A stretch of DNA of 64,000 bases from assembly GCF_034555375.1 (NCBI RefSeq), contig NZ_CP140706.1, positions 5,741,001-5,805,000 on the forward strand, written 5' to 3'. Below the pieces are notes generated by a model that saw only the letters and a list, made by a program, of their open reading frames with translations, made no database searches and had not been told where the DNA came from. How positions within the stretch are numbered: position 1 is the stretch's first letter; every line of letters starts with the position of its first letter. Of this stretch, positions 29,011 to 38,441 are shown piece after piece. The stretch comes from Pseudomonas sp. B33.4 (GTDB lineage: Bacteria; Pseudomonadota; Gammaproteobacteria; Pseudomonadales; Pseudomonadaceae). The position numbers were made by a program, and so were the translations under genes.

Positions 29011-30963
29011 ATGCGCCAGAAACCGGGGCCACGCCCCAAATCACCGACCGTCGACACGCCTGTGAAAAACCCGATACTTCCCACACCGGAAAGCATTCCG
29101 GGCCATTTACCGGTGGATGCGCCCTCTTCACCCAAACGACCTCACGTGGAAGAACTCGCGACCTCCCGACAAAGTACCTCACCTTTCGAAGTGGGTGTCG
29201 CACCGAGATCCCCCTCAGATACATCAGCATTTTCACTGACAGCGCTGGAAGATTTCGCCCATCCGTACTTTGGCGCTCTGCCAGCGCCGAATGAATCCGG
29301 CATCCGGCGTTATCTCGCCAAGGACTGGGTGGACGTGCACCTTCCAGGCACCGAAGGCCGGCACCACGTTTGCGTTCAATACGATGCCAACCTCAGGGTT
29401 TATCGGGTGATGTCCTTCAGGCGCCTGGCACCTGGCCCTCCGATCTATCGAACCACGCAGGACAATCTGTGGAGCCTTGATCGGCACCTCACTTTTCTGA
29501 ACGGCGACGATTACGCGTTTTCCGCGACAGCCGATGCTGATGGTTATTACGCATATCGCGCCCTCGGAACGAGCAGTGATGGCGCCATCCTGGGCTATGC
29601 CTTCAAGCACCCAGAGCATCACTGGATTGCCATCGATCCCGCGCAAGCAAAGCACAAAAGGCTGGCCGATATGCAGCTAGTGCACTGGTCAGATGAGGAC
29701 ATTCAGCGAATGTACATCGTGGATGACACACGGATTTCCGAGTTCCGCACACAAGCGCAAGTGTCCGGCAAGGCGCCGACCTGGGCACCTCGGGCACAGA
29801 ACACCGAAGACCATCTGTTTGTGGCCGAGTCGTTGAAGTGGCTGCATCCACAACTGCCTTTGGCCCAGCGCCTGGAATTACAGCGCAGCTACAACCTCAC
29901 TCAGGACCAACTCTGCCGGTTACGCACAGAGTTCAGTGACGGCCAGATACCGCAATGGGCAGAACAGCATAAAAGCCTGACCCTCGACCCGACGAATGAC
30001 CAGCGCTTCAAACTGATCGCCGAAGAGCTGGACAACTACATTCAAGACTTGAGAACCCACGGCCTGGCCCTCGACCGTCACTGGCCTGCCACCCGCTACA
30101 GCGATGCCTTTTTAGCCGACTACGCCGCCCATCTCGGTTACCTGCGTACCAGGCACGACATGTTGTACCGCACCGACATTCCGGCGATGTTCCGCGGCGA
30201 AACCCGGTTGCCGTTCGAGTTGGCCAGGGATGGTCGAATGATGTACCGCAAAGGTAATCCCACTGGCACCACCAACAAACGCGCGCTGAGTGCAACGTTC
30301 GGACTGCATGACGCCACCGCCTATGCGGCGACAAAGGGCGGTTTCTATCACGAACTGCATTACAACTCGCAGGCCAATCGTTTCCCCGGCGTGAATCCGC
30401 AGAGTTCCAAAGGACAAACCGGCGAGTCATCCGATTCGGGGGGCAGTTCAGTGTCGGAGGGCAAACGAACCGGCGACGAGGCCGACTCAGACAGCTCTTT
30501 CGTTTTCGATGACTCGAAAGGTTATGAGTCGACGCGCCGCCAGCAAACCACGTCATTTGTCTACGCCATTGATACCCGCGGGCTGGAAGTGGTCCCGGGA
30601 GCAGAGAACAAGGCATTCAACCCCGCTAACGGTAAGTTCCTCTTCGACGACATGGAGGCACATATCTCCACGCCCACCCGTGGCATCAGCGCCGAGCGGC
30701 TCTGGCTGGTGCGCTCCGACCTGACGCGCGCCGCCCGGGTCAAGGATGTACTGGCACAGGCTGGTGACCGTGTTGCTGCAATCGAACAGGCCACCTGGGC
30801 GGGAACCGACAGGCGAGAGACCGGTTACTTTGCCAGTAACGCCTATGACAGCCTGATCGACCAAATCGCGAGTTCAGGCGGCGTCATACTTGATCTGCCA
30901 AAAGGCGACAAGACGTACGCCGACGACATCGTCTGGCCGTTGCCCGAGCATGACCGAACCTGA
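29011..30963 (+). CDS. Putative ADP-ribosyltransferase toxin, cholera/pertussis-like (paralogue 2)
   Basis: A 650-residue paralogue of the 23353 product, with the same architecture: Pro-rich start (1-80), a small beta domain (97-155), a middle helical domain (165-380, with VHWSDEDIQRMY matching KHWSDHEIWQIY) and a C-terminal ADP-ribosyltransferase-like domain. Arg395 lies in FRGETRLPFELARDG, Ser427 in LSATFGL, and Asp547-x-Glu549 in FDDMEAHIS, followed by GISAERLWLV. A Ser/Gly/Asp-rich insert again precedes YESTRRQQ and the FVYAIDTRGLEVVPG strand. CGGAG precedes the ATG. The gap to the pore-former gene is 107 bases with no gene. It converges on the LON-domain gene at 21 bases. Catalysis is inferred from motifs only. 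Confidence 0.72.
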   Translation: MRQKPGPRPKSPTVDTPVKNPILPTPESIPGHLPVDAPSSPKRPHVEELATSRQSTSPFEVGVAPRSPSDTSAFSLTALEDFAHPYFGALPAPNESGIRRYLAKDWVDVHLPGTEGRHHVCVQYDANLRVYRVMSFRRLAPGPPIYRTTQDNLWSLDRHLTFLNGDDYAFSATADADGYYAYRALGTSSDGAILGYAFKHPEHHWIAIDPAQAKHKRLADMQLVHWSDEDIQRMYIVDDTRISEFRTQAQVSGKAPTWAPRAQNTEDHLFVAESLKWLHPQLPLAQRLELQRSYNLTQDQLCRLRTEFSDGQIPQWAEQHKSLTLDPTNDQRFKLIAEELDNYIQDLRTHGLALDRHWPATRYSDAFLADYAAHLGYLRTRHDMLYRTDIPAMFRGETRLPFELARDGRMMYRKGNPTGTTNKRALSATFGLHDATAYAATKGGFYHELHYNSQANRFPGVNPQSSKGQTGESSDSGGSSVSEGKRTGDEADSDSSFVFDDSKGYESTRRQQTTSFVYAIDTRGLEVVPGAENKAFNPANGKFLFDDMEAHISTPTRGISAERLWLVRSDLTRAARVKDVLAQAGDRVAAIEQATWAGTDRRETGYFASNAYDSLIDQIASSGGVILDLPKGDKTYADDIVWPLPEHDRT

Positions 30964-30984
30964 CAACAGGAGCCCAGAGTGCAG

Positions 30985-31575
30985 CTAGGCAAACAGTTCA
31001 CCCTGTAACTCGTCGAGCAGCGCCTGGATCGCATCCAGTCGCTGCTGGGGATCGTCAAGTTGCAGCAAGTCGATCTTGTCCTCTTCGGCGAATGGCAGCA
31101 GATAGGCCAGCTGATTGGCCAGCGATTGCTGACCCAGCGCTTCGCTGCCCATGTTCAGCGCCTCAACCATCGGGTGTTCGGCCAATGCCTTGAGCAGCGC
31201 CACCAAGTCGGCGTCTTCGTCCTGCAGCGGTTGCTCGGGCTCGTCATCCAGCCACTCGACTTCAGCGAGGATCAACTGATCGCGCTGCACCTCGGTACGC
31301 AATACCGTGAACCGCCGTCCGCCTTGTACCCGAATCCCCAACAAGCCGTTGTCCTGCTGCTGAAAATCAGTGATGCGTGCTTCGCAGCCGACCAGAGCGA
31401 ATCCTTCTGGCGCGACGCCGACTTCATGGCCATCGAGAATGCACACCACACCGAATCCGCCGCCCTGTTTCATGCAGCGGCCGATCATGTCGAGGTAGCG
31501 CGCCTCGAAGATCTGCAAGTCGAGGTTGCAGCCGGGAAACAGCACTGTGTTCAGCGGAAAAAGCGGCAGACTCAT
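30985..31575 (-). CDS. LON substrate-binding-domain protein (no protease domain)
   Basis: A 196-residue stand-alone LON N-terminal domain protein. The ATG of MSLPLFPLNTVLFPG was chosen because AAGGAAA sits eight bases upstream; the earlier ATG is too close. The PLFPL.TVLFPG.....IFEARYLDM opening is diagnostic, followed by GVAPEGFALVGCEARI and RRFTVL. No AAA+ or Ser-Lys protease part exists. Such proteins are often called Lon-like substrate-binding proteins, with no proven role. It is co-directional with the CidA/LrgA-LrgB pair, with a 10-base gap. Confidence 0.88.
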   Translation of the reverse strand: MSLPLFPLNTVLFPGCNLDLQIFEARYLDMIGRCMKQGGGFGVVCILDGHEVGVAPEGFALVGCEARITDFQQQDNGLLGIRVQGGRRFTVLRTEVQRDQLILAEVEWLDDEPEQPLQDEDADLVALLKALAEHPMVEALNMGSEALGQQSLANQLAYLLPFAEEDKIDLLQLDDPQQRLDAIQALLDELQGELFA

Positions 31576-31585
31576 AGACATTTCC

Positions 31586-32302
31586 TTACACCACCATCGA
31601 CACCGCCAACGGCAGGAACACTGCCGTGGCCACGCCCATCAGACTCATCGCCAGCGCCGCAAAGGCACCGCACTCATCACTTTCCTGCAACGCCACCGAG
31701 GTGCCGACCGCGTGTGCGGTCATGCCCAGCGCCATGCCACGCGCCTCGGGGCTGTGCACACCGAGGCGCGTCAACAGCGCCGGGCCGAAGATAGCCCCGA
31801 TCACGCCGGTGATCAGCACGAACACTGCCGCCAGCGCCGCGACACCACCGATCTGCTCGGCCACCAGCATGGCAATCGGCGAGGTCACCGATTTCGGCGC
31901 CATGGTCATCAGGATCATGTGTTCGGCTCCGAACCACCAGCCCAGCAACACCCCCATGCCTGTGGCGACCACCCCGCCTATCACCAGCGTAGTAAAAATC
32001 GGCCAGAACAATTGGCGGATGCGTCGCAGATTCAAGTAGAGCGGCACCGCCAGCGCCACCGTTGCCGGCCCGAGCAGAATACTGAGGATCTCGGTGCTCT
32101 TGCGGTACTCGGCATAGGTCAGGCCGCAGCCGACCAGCACGCCGATCACCAACAACATGGAGACCAGCACCGGTTGCAGAAAGATCCAGCGGGTTTTCTC
32201 GAACGCCGCCAGCACCAGTTGATAGGCACCCAGGGTGATGCCGATACCGAACAGCGGATGATGAATCACCGAAGCCCAGGCGCCCTGCCAGTCGAAAAGC
32301 AT
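31586..32302 (-). CDS. LrgB/CidB family membrane protein
   Basis: A 238-residue protein with about seven hydrophobic helices and the LrgB signature blocks LLGPATVALAVPLY, MAPKSVTSPIA and GMTAHAVGTSVALQ. LrgB/CidB proteins work with holin-like LrgA/CidA in control of murein hydrolase activity and in metabolite (pyruvate or glycolate) export. The start codon overlaps the LrgA-like stop by one base, so the two are translationally coupled. Confidence 0.93.
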   Translation of the reverse strand: MLFDWQGAWASVIHHPLFGIGITLGAYQLVLAAFEKTRWIFLQPVLVSMLLVIGVLVGCGLTYAEYRKSTEILSILLGPATVALAVPLYLNLRRIRQLFWPIFTTLVIGGVVATGMGVLLGWWFGAEHMILMTMAPKSVTSPIAMLVAEQIGGVAALAAVFVLITGVIGAIFGPALLTRLGVHSPEARGMALGMTAHAVGTSVALQESDECGAFAALAMSLMGVATAVFLPLAVSMVV

Positions 32303-32664
32303 CAGGACTCCTCCGACGCAGGCGCGTGACGCTTGACCAGTCGCTGCATCAGCACCCCGGCGAAGGCCATCGACAGAATCAGCGACAGCACCAGCGCGCC
32401 GACGATCGCCCAGAAATCGGCGGCGATGTCGCTCGCATAAACCATTACGCCCACCGCTGGCGGCACCAGCAGCAACGGCAGGTAGCGCAGCAGACTGCCC
32501 GCCGCGAGGTTCAGCGGCTCGCCGACTTCACCGCGAACGATCAGGAAGACGAGCAACAGCAACAGACCGATGATCGGCCCCGGCAGCACCGGCAGCAGCA
32601 AATGATTGAGCGCTGTGCCAAGCAGTTGAAACAGCACCAGCAGGGTCAGGCCACGTAGCAACAT
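32302..32664 (-). CDS. CidA/LrgA family holin-like protein
   Basis: A 120-residue, four-helix membrane protein with the typical opening GLTLLVLFQLLGT and the LPGPIIGLLLLLVFL motif, plus LRYLPLLLVPPAVGVM. It is a partner of the LrgB-like protein encoded immediately downstream. The last residues are charged and cytoplasmic. Expression of such pairs is often controlled by a LysR or two-component regulator, but none is adjacent here. Confidence 0.92.
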   Translation of the reverse strand: MLLRGLTLLVLFQLLGTALNHLLLPVLPGPIIGLLLLLVFLIVRGEVGEPLNLAAGSLLRYLPLLLVPPAVGVMVYASDIAADFWAIVGALVLSLILSMAFAGVLMQRLVKRHAPASEES

Positions 32665-32858
32665 CCGACATCTCCGTCTTACTTTCCACTGTGCAAGTGG
32701 CCCGCATTATAAGCATGCCTGCGCTATGGATCGGCATTCGCCAAAAGCATGGTCGGTTGACCGGAGCAAATCGCCATGATGATCTACAGTGGTTCGCAGG
32801 GAGGTCAAATCCCCCCACCTTAAAAACTATAAAACCGATGAACCCAAGGAGAGTCTCA

Positions 32859-33314
32859 ATGCCCTATGTTCCAGTTGCAGAGCTCAAAGATTATGTCGGC
32901 AAGGAACTCGGACGTTCCGAATGGCTCACCATCGATCAGGAACGCATCAACCTGTTCGCCGAAGCCACCGGTGATTATCAGTTCATTCACGTCGACCCGG
33001 TCAAAGCCGCGCAAACGCCATTTGGCAGCACCATTGCCCACGGTTTCCTGTCGCTGTCGCTGATCCCGAAATTGATGGAAGACATCCTCGTGCTGCCGCA
33101 AGGCGTGAAGATGGTGGTCAACTACGGCCTGGACAGCGTGCGTTTCATCCAGCCGGTCAAGGTCAACTCGAAAGTCCGGCTCAAGGTCGATCTGGGCGAA
33201 GTGACCGAGAAAAAGCCTGGCCAGTGGCTGCTCAAAGCCACCGCAACGCTTGAGATAGAAGGCTCGGACAAACCGGCCTATATCGCCGAGCCACTGTCGC
33301 TCTGCTTCGTGTAA
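32859..33314 (+). CDS. MaoC-like dehydratase (R-specific enoyl hydratase type)
   Basis: A 151-residue hot-dog-fold protein starting at MPYVPVAELKDYVG, with AAGGAGA upstream. The long upstream extension of the frame is not supported. The hydratase-2 motif is present as FAEATGDYQFIHVDPVKAAQTPFGSTIAHGF, with Asp and His in the expected catalytic positions. Such proteins hydrate trans-2-enoyl-CoA or are related enoyl-ACP hydratases, but the substrate cannot be read from the sequence. It appears monocistronic. Confidence 0.92.
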   Translation: MPYVPVAELKDYVGKELGRSEWLTIDQERINLFAEATGDYQFIHVDPVKAAQTPFGSTIAHGFLSLSLIPKLMEDILVLPQGVKMVVNYGLDSVRFIQPVKVNSKVRLKVDLGEVTEKKPGQWLLKATATLEIEGSDKPAYIAEPLSLCFV

Positions 33315-33416
33315 ACGTTCCGGATGCGAAGCAGCGCACGCTGTTTCGCGTCACGTCTCTATATATGCCACGCATAGCTGCGGCATACTCGGTCGCCTAA
33401 TTGCCCGGATCCCGCT

Positions 33417-35144
33417 ATGCGCTCACTTGCTCGTCTTGCACCCCTTGCCTTGACCCTGATGCTCACCGCGTGCGGCGACGGCGAATCGCTGCTGCCACCA
33501 GATGCGCGCCTGCCTGACGGCGGGCGCTATCGCGGCGAACTGGTCAATGGTTTGCTGCAAGGTCAGGGCCGTGTCGACTACCCCAACGGCAGTTGGTATG
33601 CCGGGCAGTTCGACAAAGGTCAGTGGCATGGTCAGGGCGAATGGCACGGCAGTAATGGCGAGGTCTATCGCGGCCAGTTCCAGCTAGGACTGTTCGATGG
33701 ACAGGGCAGCCTGACCACCAACGCCAGCAGTTACACCGGCGGCTTCAAGCAGGGTCGCCGCGAAGGCGAAGGCACCCTGAAAGAAAACGCCATGACCTAT
33801 CGTGGCGAGTTCAAGGCCGATCAGTATTCCGGGCTCGGTCGTCTGGAAATGGACGACGGCAGCTCCTATCAAGGCCAGTTCGCCCACGGCAAACCCAACG
33901 GTGAAGGCCAGCGCGGCGATTCCAGTGGCAACACGTTCAGCGGCCATTTCGTCAACGGTCAGCTGGAAGGCAACGGCACGTTCAACAGCGCTGACGGCGA
34001 CATCTACGTTGGCGGTTTCAAGAACAATCAATTGCACGGCAAGGGCCGCTACGAAAATGCTGACGGCGACGTCTGGCTCGGCCAGTTCAAGGAAGGCGCG
34101 CTGACCGGAAAGGGCGAACTGATCGGCGCCGACGGCAGCCATTACATCGGCGCCTTCAGTGACTGGCGCTTCAGCGGTCAGGGTCGGTTGAATTTGTCTG
34201 ACGGCAGCTTCTACATCGGCGGCTTCGACAACGACAGCTACTCCGGACGCGGCACCCTGGTGCTGACCGATGGTAGCGTCATGAGCGGCACCTGGATCAA
34301 CGGCCAGCGCGTGCGCGACGCCGATGGCAAATTGCTGCCCGACACCCTCGAACTCGGTTTGCTCGCTCAGGGCCGCCTGCTCGAAGACGCCTTGGCCGCC
34401 ATCCCCGCGTCAACCCCGGCGGTCGAGCTGTACACCCTGACCCTCGGTGGCGACGGCAAGCAAAGCGTGTTCCTGCGCGAATCCGACTACGTTGCCAATA
34501 TGCTCAGCACACGCTTCGGTGCTTATGGCCAGATCCGTCTGGTCAACCACCGCGACCACCTCGGCGACCGGCCGATGGCCACCCGCGAAAACCTGCGCCG
34601 CGCCGCACAAACCCTCGCCGAACGCAGCGGCCCGGAAGATCTGCTGTTCATCTACCTGACCAGCCACGGCACCGCCGAGCACGAACTGGTGCTCGACCAG
34701 CCGCGCATGGAACTGGCCGACCTGCCCGCCGACGAACTCGCCGCCGTGCTGGCGCCGCTGAAAAACCGTGACAAGATCATCGTGATTTCGTCGTGCTATT
34801 CCGGCGGTTTCATCCCGGCGCTGAAAGACGAACGCACGCTGATCATGACCGCCTCACGCGCTGACCGGGTGTCATTCGGCTGCTCGGAAGAAGCCAACTT
34901 CACCTACTTCGGCGACGCCTTGTTCGCCCAGGCGCTGAACCAGACCGACGATCTGGAGCAGGCCTTCAAACTGGCCAAGGCCACCGTCGCCGAGCGTGAA
35001 CTGGCGGACAATTTCGAAGCCTCGGAGCCGCAGATCTGGGCGCCGAAAACCGTGCTGTCGCACTGGCAACTGCTGCGCAAACAGCAAGCAAGAAAAGCTT
35101 TGCAAAGTGCTGCGTTGAACGACGGAGCGGTAAAGAGCAACTAA
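33417..35144 (+). CDS. MORN-repeat lipoprotein with C13 (legumain/caspase-like) peptidase domain
   Basis: A 575-residue protein. The signal has lipobox LTAC (Cys19). Residues about 35-300 are roughly ten consecutive MORN repeats (pattern Y.G.F..G...G.G), a beta-hairpin solenoid linked with membrane or lipid association. Residues about 340-560 form a caspase-fold C13-type peptidase domain with the catalytic pair His417 in YLTSHG and Cys460 in ISSCYSGG, followed by TASRADRVSFGC. The dyad is intact, so activity on Asn/Asp or basic sites is plausible (inference). It is followed by an NAD(P)-binding protein gene. As I recall, an orthologue sits in the same place in P. aeruginosa, so it is a core gene of unknown role. 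Confidence 0.88.
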   Translation: MRSLARLAPLALTLMLTACGDGESLLPPDARLPDGGRYRGELVNGLLQGQGRVDYPNGSWYAGQFDKGQWHGQGEWHGSNGEVYRGQFQLGLFDGQGSLTTNASSYTGGFKQGRREGEGTLKENAMTYRGEFKADQYSGLGRLEMDDGSSYQGQFAHGKPNGEGQRGDSSGNTFSGHFVNGQLEGNGTFNSADGDIYVGGFKNNQLHGKGRYENADGDVWLGQFKEGALTGKGELIGADGSHYIGAFSDWRFSGQGRLNLSDGSFYIGGFDNDSYSGRGTLVLTDGSVMSGTWINGQRVRDADGKLLPDTLELGLLAQGRLLEDALAAIPASTPAVELYTLTLGGDGKQSVFLRESDYVANMLSTRFGAYGQIRLVNHRDHLGDRPMATRENLRRAAQTLAERSGPEDLLFIYLTSHGTAEHELVLDQPRMELADLPADELAAVLAPLKNRDKIIVISSCYSGGFIPALKDERTLIMTASRADRVSFGCSEEANFTYFGDALFAQALNQTDDLEQAFKLAKATVAERELADNFEASEPQIWAPKTVLSHWQLLRKQQARKALQSAALNDGAVKSN

Positions 35145-35171
35145 GCTGAACAGTATCAAGGGAGAGACACT

Positions 35172-35813
35172 ATGTACTTGACGCCTCAGCACGTATTGCT
35201 TGCCGGAGCCACCGGCTTGACCGGTGAACATCTACTCGACCGTTTGCTCAACGAGCCAACGATTTCTCGCGTGCTCGCCCCTTCGCGTCGACCATTGGCC
35301 GAACATCCGCACCTGGAAAACCCGGTCGGTGACCCGCAGGCGTTTCTGCCGCAGCTCAGTGGCCGCGTCGATATCGCCTACTGCTGCCTCGGCACCACGA
35401 TCAAGCAGGCCGGTTCGGAAGCGGCGTTTCGTGCGGTGGATCTGGACATGGTCGTGGCGTTTGCCAAACGCGCGCGGGAGATGGGCGCGCGGCACCTGAT
35501 CGTGATCAGTGCGATTGGCGCGGATCCGAAATCGTCGGTTTTCTACAACCGGGTCAAAGGCGAAATGGAGCAGGCACTGCGTGCGCAAGATTGGCCGCAA
35601 CTGACCATTTGCCGGCCTTCGTTGTTGTTGGGTGAACGCACGGAGCCACGTCTGGCCGAGCAGTTGGCCGGGCCGCTGTCGAAGCTGATTCCGGGCAAGT
35701 ACCGTGGCATCGAGGCCTGCCAACTGGCGCGGGCGATGTGGCGGCTGGCGCTGGAGGAGCAGGATGGCGTGCGGGTGATCGAGTCGGATGATTTGCGCAA
35801 GCTGGGCAAATAA
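35172..35813 (+). CDS. NAD(P)-binding Rossmann protein, HTATIP2/YbjT-like
   Basis: A 213-residue atypical short-chain dehydrogenase. The N-terminal [18 protein letters not shown] is the nucleotide-binding GxxGxx[14 protein letters not shown] and [25 protein letters not shown] supply the Ser and the YxxxK motif of the SDR family. It resembles human HTATIP2/TIP30-type oxidoreductases. The substrate is unknown. It lies 27 bases after the MORN-peptidase gene and is probably co-transcribed. Confidence 0.87.
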   Translation: MYLTPQHVLLAGATGLTGEHLLDRLLNEPTISRVLAPSRRPLAEHPHLENPVGDPQAFLPQLSGRVDIAYCCLGTTIKQAGSEAAFRAVDLDMVVAFAKRAREMGARHLIVISAIGADPKSSVFYNRVKGEMEQALRAQDWPQLTICRPSLLLGERTEPRLAEQLAGPLSKLIPGKYRGIEACQLARAMWRLALEEQDGVRVIESDDLRKLGK

Positions 35814-35833
35814 TCAATTACGCCTGGAAGAAA

Positions 35834-35900
35834 GCTTTCGCGAGCAGGCTCGCTCCCACATTTGCACCGCGTCCCTCTGCGGGATCGAGCCTGCTCGCGA
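35834..35900. repeat. REP pair, family 2 (GAGCGAGCCTGCTCGCGA type)
   Basis: GCTTTCGCGAGCAGGCTCGCTCCCACA (35834-35860) is followed after a short loop by the imperfect complement TCGAGCCTGCTCGCGA (35885-35900). It is unrelated in sequence to family 1 and recurs at 42302-42400 and, as a single copy, at 50120. It lies between two convergent genes and may serve as a terminator. Confidence 0.85.
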
Positions 35901-35919
35901 TGGAGTGCGCTGCGCTCCC

Positions 35920-36204
35920 CTATAATCCACCAGTCGCCTGAAAACTCACGCCAATCACCGTCAGCAAAGACAACGGCAACAACAGCGTATCGAGCAAGGC
36001 ACTCGCCGGCAGATCCACCCCCGGGTAACTCGGTGCCTCAGCCCCGAATCGATCCATCGCACAACACCCACCATTCATCGCATACAAATCCAGCCGCGTC
36101 CCGGAGTACACCACCGGTGCGCCCGGTTTCGCTGCATCCAAAGTGCGTGCCGTGGCGCACCCTGCGAGCAACAACACCAGCCCGAGCACCAGCAGCTTAC
36201 TCAT
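35920..36204 (-). CDS. YceK/YidQ family lipoprotein
   Basis: A 94-residue small lipoprotein. The signal [16 protein letters not shown] gives a lipobox Cys, followed by [19 protein letters not shown], the Cys pair [10 protein letters not shown] and a C-terminal [10 protein letters not shown] segment, all typical of the YceK family. Its function is unknown. Its start overlaps the end of ubiX by eight bases, so it is the last gene of the mpl-ubiX-yceK group. A GTG one codon upstream is an alternative start. Confidence 0.88.
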   Translation of the reverse strand: MSKLLVLGLVLLLAGCATARTLDAAKPGAPVVYSGTRLDLYAMNGGCCAMDRFGAEAPSYPGVDLPASALLDTLLLPLSLLTVIGVSFQATGGL

Positions 36205-36829
36205 CACTGCTCAGATGATGCTCACCCCAACGCGGCAGCATGTCCTGGGGAATGCCCAGCAGATTGAGAATCCGCGCCACGACGAAATCGATCAAATCAT
36301 CGATGGTCTGCGGCTGATGATAGAAACCCGGCGAGGCCGGCAGAATGGTCACGCCCATGTTCGACAGCTTGAGCATGTGCTCCAGATGAATGCTCGAATA
36401 CGGCGCTTCGCGCGGCACCAGAATCAATTGGCGACGTTCCTTCAACGTGACATCGGCGGCGCGTTCGATCAGGTTGTTGCAGGCGCCGGTGGCAATGGCC
36501 GACAGCGTTCCGGTAGAGCACGGCACCACGACCATCGCCGCCGGTGCGCCAGAGCCCGAGGCTACCGGCGACATCCAGTCTTCCTTGCCGTACACGCGGA
36601 TCTGCCCGGCGGCGGCCCCGGTGTACTCGGTCAGGAATGCCTGCATCATCTGCGGCTTCGGCGGCAACGTCACATCGGTCTCGGTGGCCATTACCAGTTG
36701 CGCAGCCTTGGAGATCAGGAAATGCACTTCGCGATCTTCCCGCACCAGACAATCGAGCAGGCGCAGACCGTATTGCGCGCCGGACGCGCCGGTCATCGCC
36801 AGCGTGATGCGTTCGGGGCCATTGTTCAT
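36197..36829 (-). CDS. ubiX: Flavin prenyltransferase
   Basis: A 210-residue enzyme that makes prenylated FMN for the UbiD decarboxylase in ubiquinone synthesis. [19 protein letters not shown] opens the Rossmann-like flavoprotein fold, and the conserved [33 protein letters not shown] and [18 protein letters not shown] blocks follow. The start overlaps the mpl stop (ATGA), indicating coupling. UbiD is not in the window. Confidence 0.96.
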   Translation of the reverse strand: MNNGPERITLAMTGASGAQYGLRLLDCLVREDREVHFLISKAAQLVMATETDVTLPPKPQMMQAFLTEYTGAAAGQIRVYGKEDWMSPVASGSGAPAAMVVVPCSTGTLSAIATGACNNLIERAADVTLKERRQLILVPREAPYSSIHLEHMLKLSNMGVTILPASPGFYHQPQTIDDLIDFVVARILNLLGIPQDMLPRWGEHHLSSDE

Positions 36830-38175
36830 ATCAGCGCCTCGGCGAGCTTGCCGTGCAGGCCGCCGAAGCCGCCGTTGCTCATGATCACCACGTGCGTGCC
36901 GGGCTGGGCCTGGCTCTTCACGCGCTCAATGATGCCTTCCAGCGAATCGCTGACGATCGACGGCACCGTGCACAGCGCGGCAGTGCCGGCCAGGTCCCAG
37001 CCGAGGTTGGCCGGGGCGTACCAGATCACTTGATCGGCATCGACCACACTGTCCGGCAAACCATCCCGGTGCGCGCCGAGCTTCATCGAGTTGGAGCGCG
37101 GTTCGATGATCGCGATCAGTGGCGCGTCGCCGATGCGTTTGCGCAGGCCGTCGAGGGTGGTAGCGATGGCGGTCGGGTGGTGAGCGAAGTCGTCGTAGAT
37201 AGTGATGCCGCGTACTTCGGCGACTTTTTCCATGCGCCGTTTGACGTTCTTGAACGCGCTCAGCCCGGCGATGCCCATCGATGGCACCACGCCAACATGC
37301 CGCGCCGCTGCCAATGCCGCCAGGGCGTTGGCAACGTTGTGTTGGCCGGTCAGCTCCCACTCGACGGTGCCTTGGGACACGCCTTCGAACATCACTTCGA
37401 ACGCCGAACCGTCTTCGCTCAGCAGTTTGACCTGCCATTGGCCGCCGGCACCGGTGGTTTGCACCGGCGTCCAGCAACCCATTTCGATCACACGCTGCAA
37501 GGCCGGCTCGGTGGTCGGGTGGATGACCAGACCCTCACTCGGAATGGTCCGCACCAAGTGATGGAATTGCCGCTCGATCGCCGGCAGATCCGGGAAGATA
37601 TCGGCGTGATCGAACTCAAGGTTATTGAGGATCGCGGTGCGCGGACGGTAATGCACGAATTTCGAGCGTTTGTCGAAGAAGGCGCTGTCGTACTCGTCGG
37701 CCTCGATCACAAAGAAAGGCGTACCGCCCAGTCGCGCCGACACGGAAAAATTCTGCGGCACGCCACCGATCAGGAAGCCCGGGCTCATGCCGGCGTGTTC
37801 CAGTACCCAGGCGAGCATGCTGCTGGTGGTGGTTTTGCCGTGCGTACCGGCCACCGCCAGCACCCAGCGCCCTTGCAGCACATGGTCAGCCAGCCACTGC
37901 GGGCCGGAAACGTACGGCAGACCTTTGTTCAGCACATATTCCACCGCCGGATTGCCGCGCGACATGGCGTTGCCGATCACCACCAGATCCGGTGCCGGAT
38001 CGAGTTGCGCCGGGTCATAGCCCTGCGTCAGTTGAATGCCTTGGGCTTCAAGCTGCGTGCTCATCGGCGGATAGACGTTGGCGTCGGAGCCGGTCACATG
38101 ATGGCCCAGCTCTTTGGCCAGAACCGCCATCGAGCCCATGAAAGTCCCGCAGATACCCAGAATATGAATGTGCAT
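36826..38175 (-). CDS. mpl: UDP-N-acetylmuramate:L-alanyl-gamma-D-glutamyl-meso-diaminopimelate ligase
   Basis: A 449-residue Mur ligase family enzyme that reattaches the recycled tripeptide to UDP-MurNAc. The start is [17 protein letters not shown], the Mpl-specific N-terminus. The ATP motif [15 protein letters not shown], the [16 protein letters not shown] block and [10 protein letters not shown] are all intact. It works with LdcA (8.1 kb) in the same recycling pathway. Downstream genes overlap tightly. Confidence 0.96.
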   Translation of the reverse strand: MHIHILGICGTFMGSMAVLAKELGHHVTGSDANVYPPMSTQLEAQGIQLTQGYDPAQLDPAPDLVVIGNAMSRGNPAVEYVLNKGLPYVSGPQWLADHVLQGRWVLAVAGTHGKTTTSSMLAWVLEHAGMSPGFLIGGVPQNFSVSARLGGTPFFVIEADEYDSAFFDKRSKFVHYRPRTAILNNLEFDHADIFPDLPAIERQFHHLVRTIPSEGLVIHPTTEPALQRVIEMGCWTPVQTTGAGGQWQVKLLSEDGSAFEVMFEGVSQGTVEWELTGQHNVANALAALAAARHVGVVPSMGIAGLSAFKNVKRRMEKVAEVRGITIYDDFAHHPTAIATTLDGLRKRIGDAPLIAIIEPRSNSMKLGAHRDGLPDSVVDADQVIWYAPANLGWDLAGTAALCTVPSIVSDSLEGIIERVKSQAQPGTHVVIMSNGGFGGLHGKLAEALI

Positions 38176-38289
38176 AGTCGACCTCGTAAAACATGGCCGC
38201 AGGTTAGCGTAGGGAGGGGGAAATCGCACTCTTTAGGTGAGGGGCGGGGCTGGTTGGCCGCAGCATCTCGGTTCGGCTGCAGATTGTAG

Positions 38290-38437
38290 CCCCTCACCCC
38301 AGCCCTCTCCCGAGGGAGAGGGAGCCGATCTCGGTCGCTTTCAAATCCTGAGTTCGGTTCGATATTTCAGGTCGGCGTAAATCGCCAAAACACCTCGGTC
38401 AGTCCCCTCTCCCCCTGGGAGAGGGCTAGGGTGAGGG
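38290..38437. repeat. Third intergenic repeat family: CCCTCACCCCAGCCCTCTCCC inverted pair
   Basis: CCCTCACCCCAGCCCTCTCC (from 38291) is mirrored by GGAGAGGGCTAGGGTGAGGG (ending 38437) with one mismatch across about 105 bases. Each arm also forms a local hairpin (CCCTCTCCCGAGGGAGAGGG and CCCCTCTCCCCCTGGGAGAGGG). Such boxes are common between Pseudomonas genes. This one fills most of the mpl-eatR gap and may act as a terminator for eatR. Confidence 0.7.
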
Positions 38438-38441
38438 CCTT

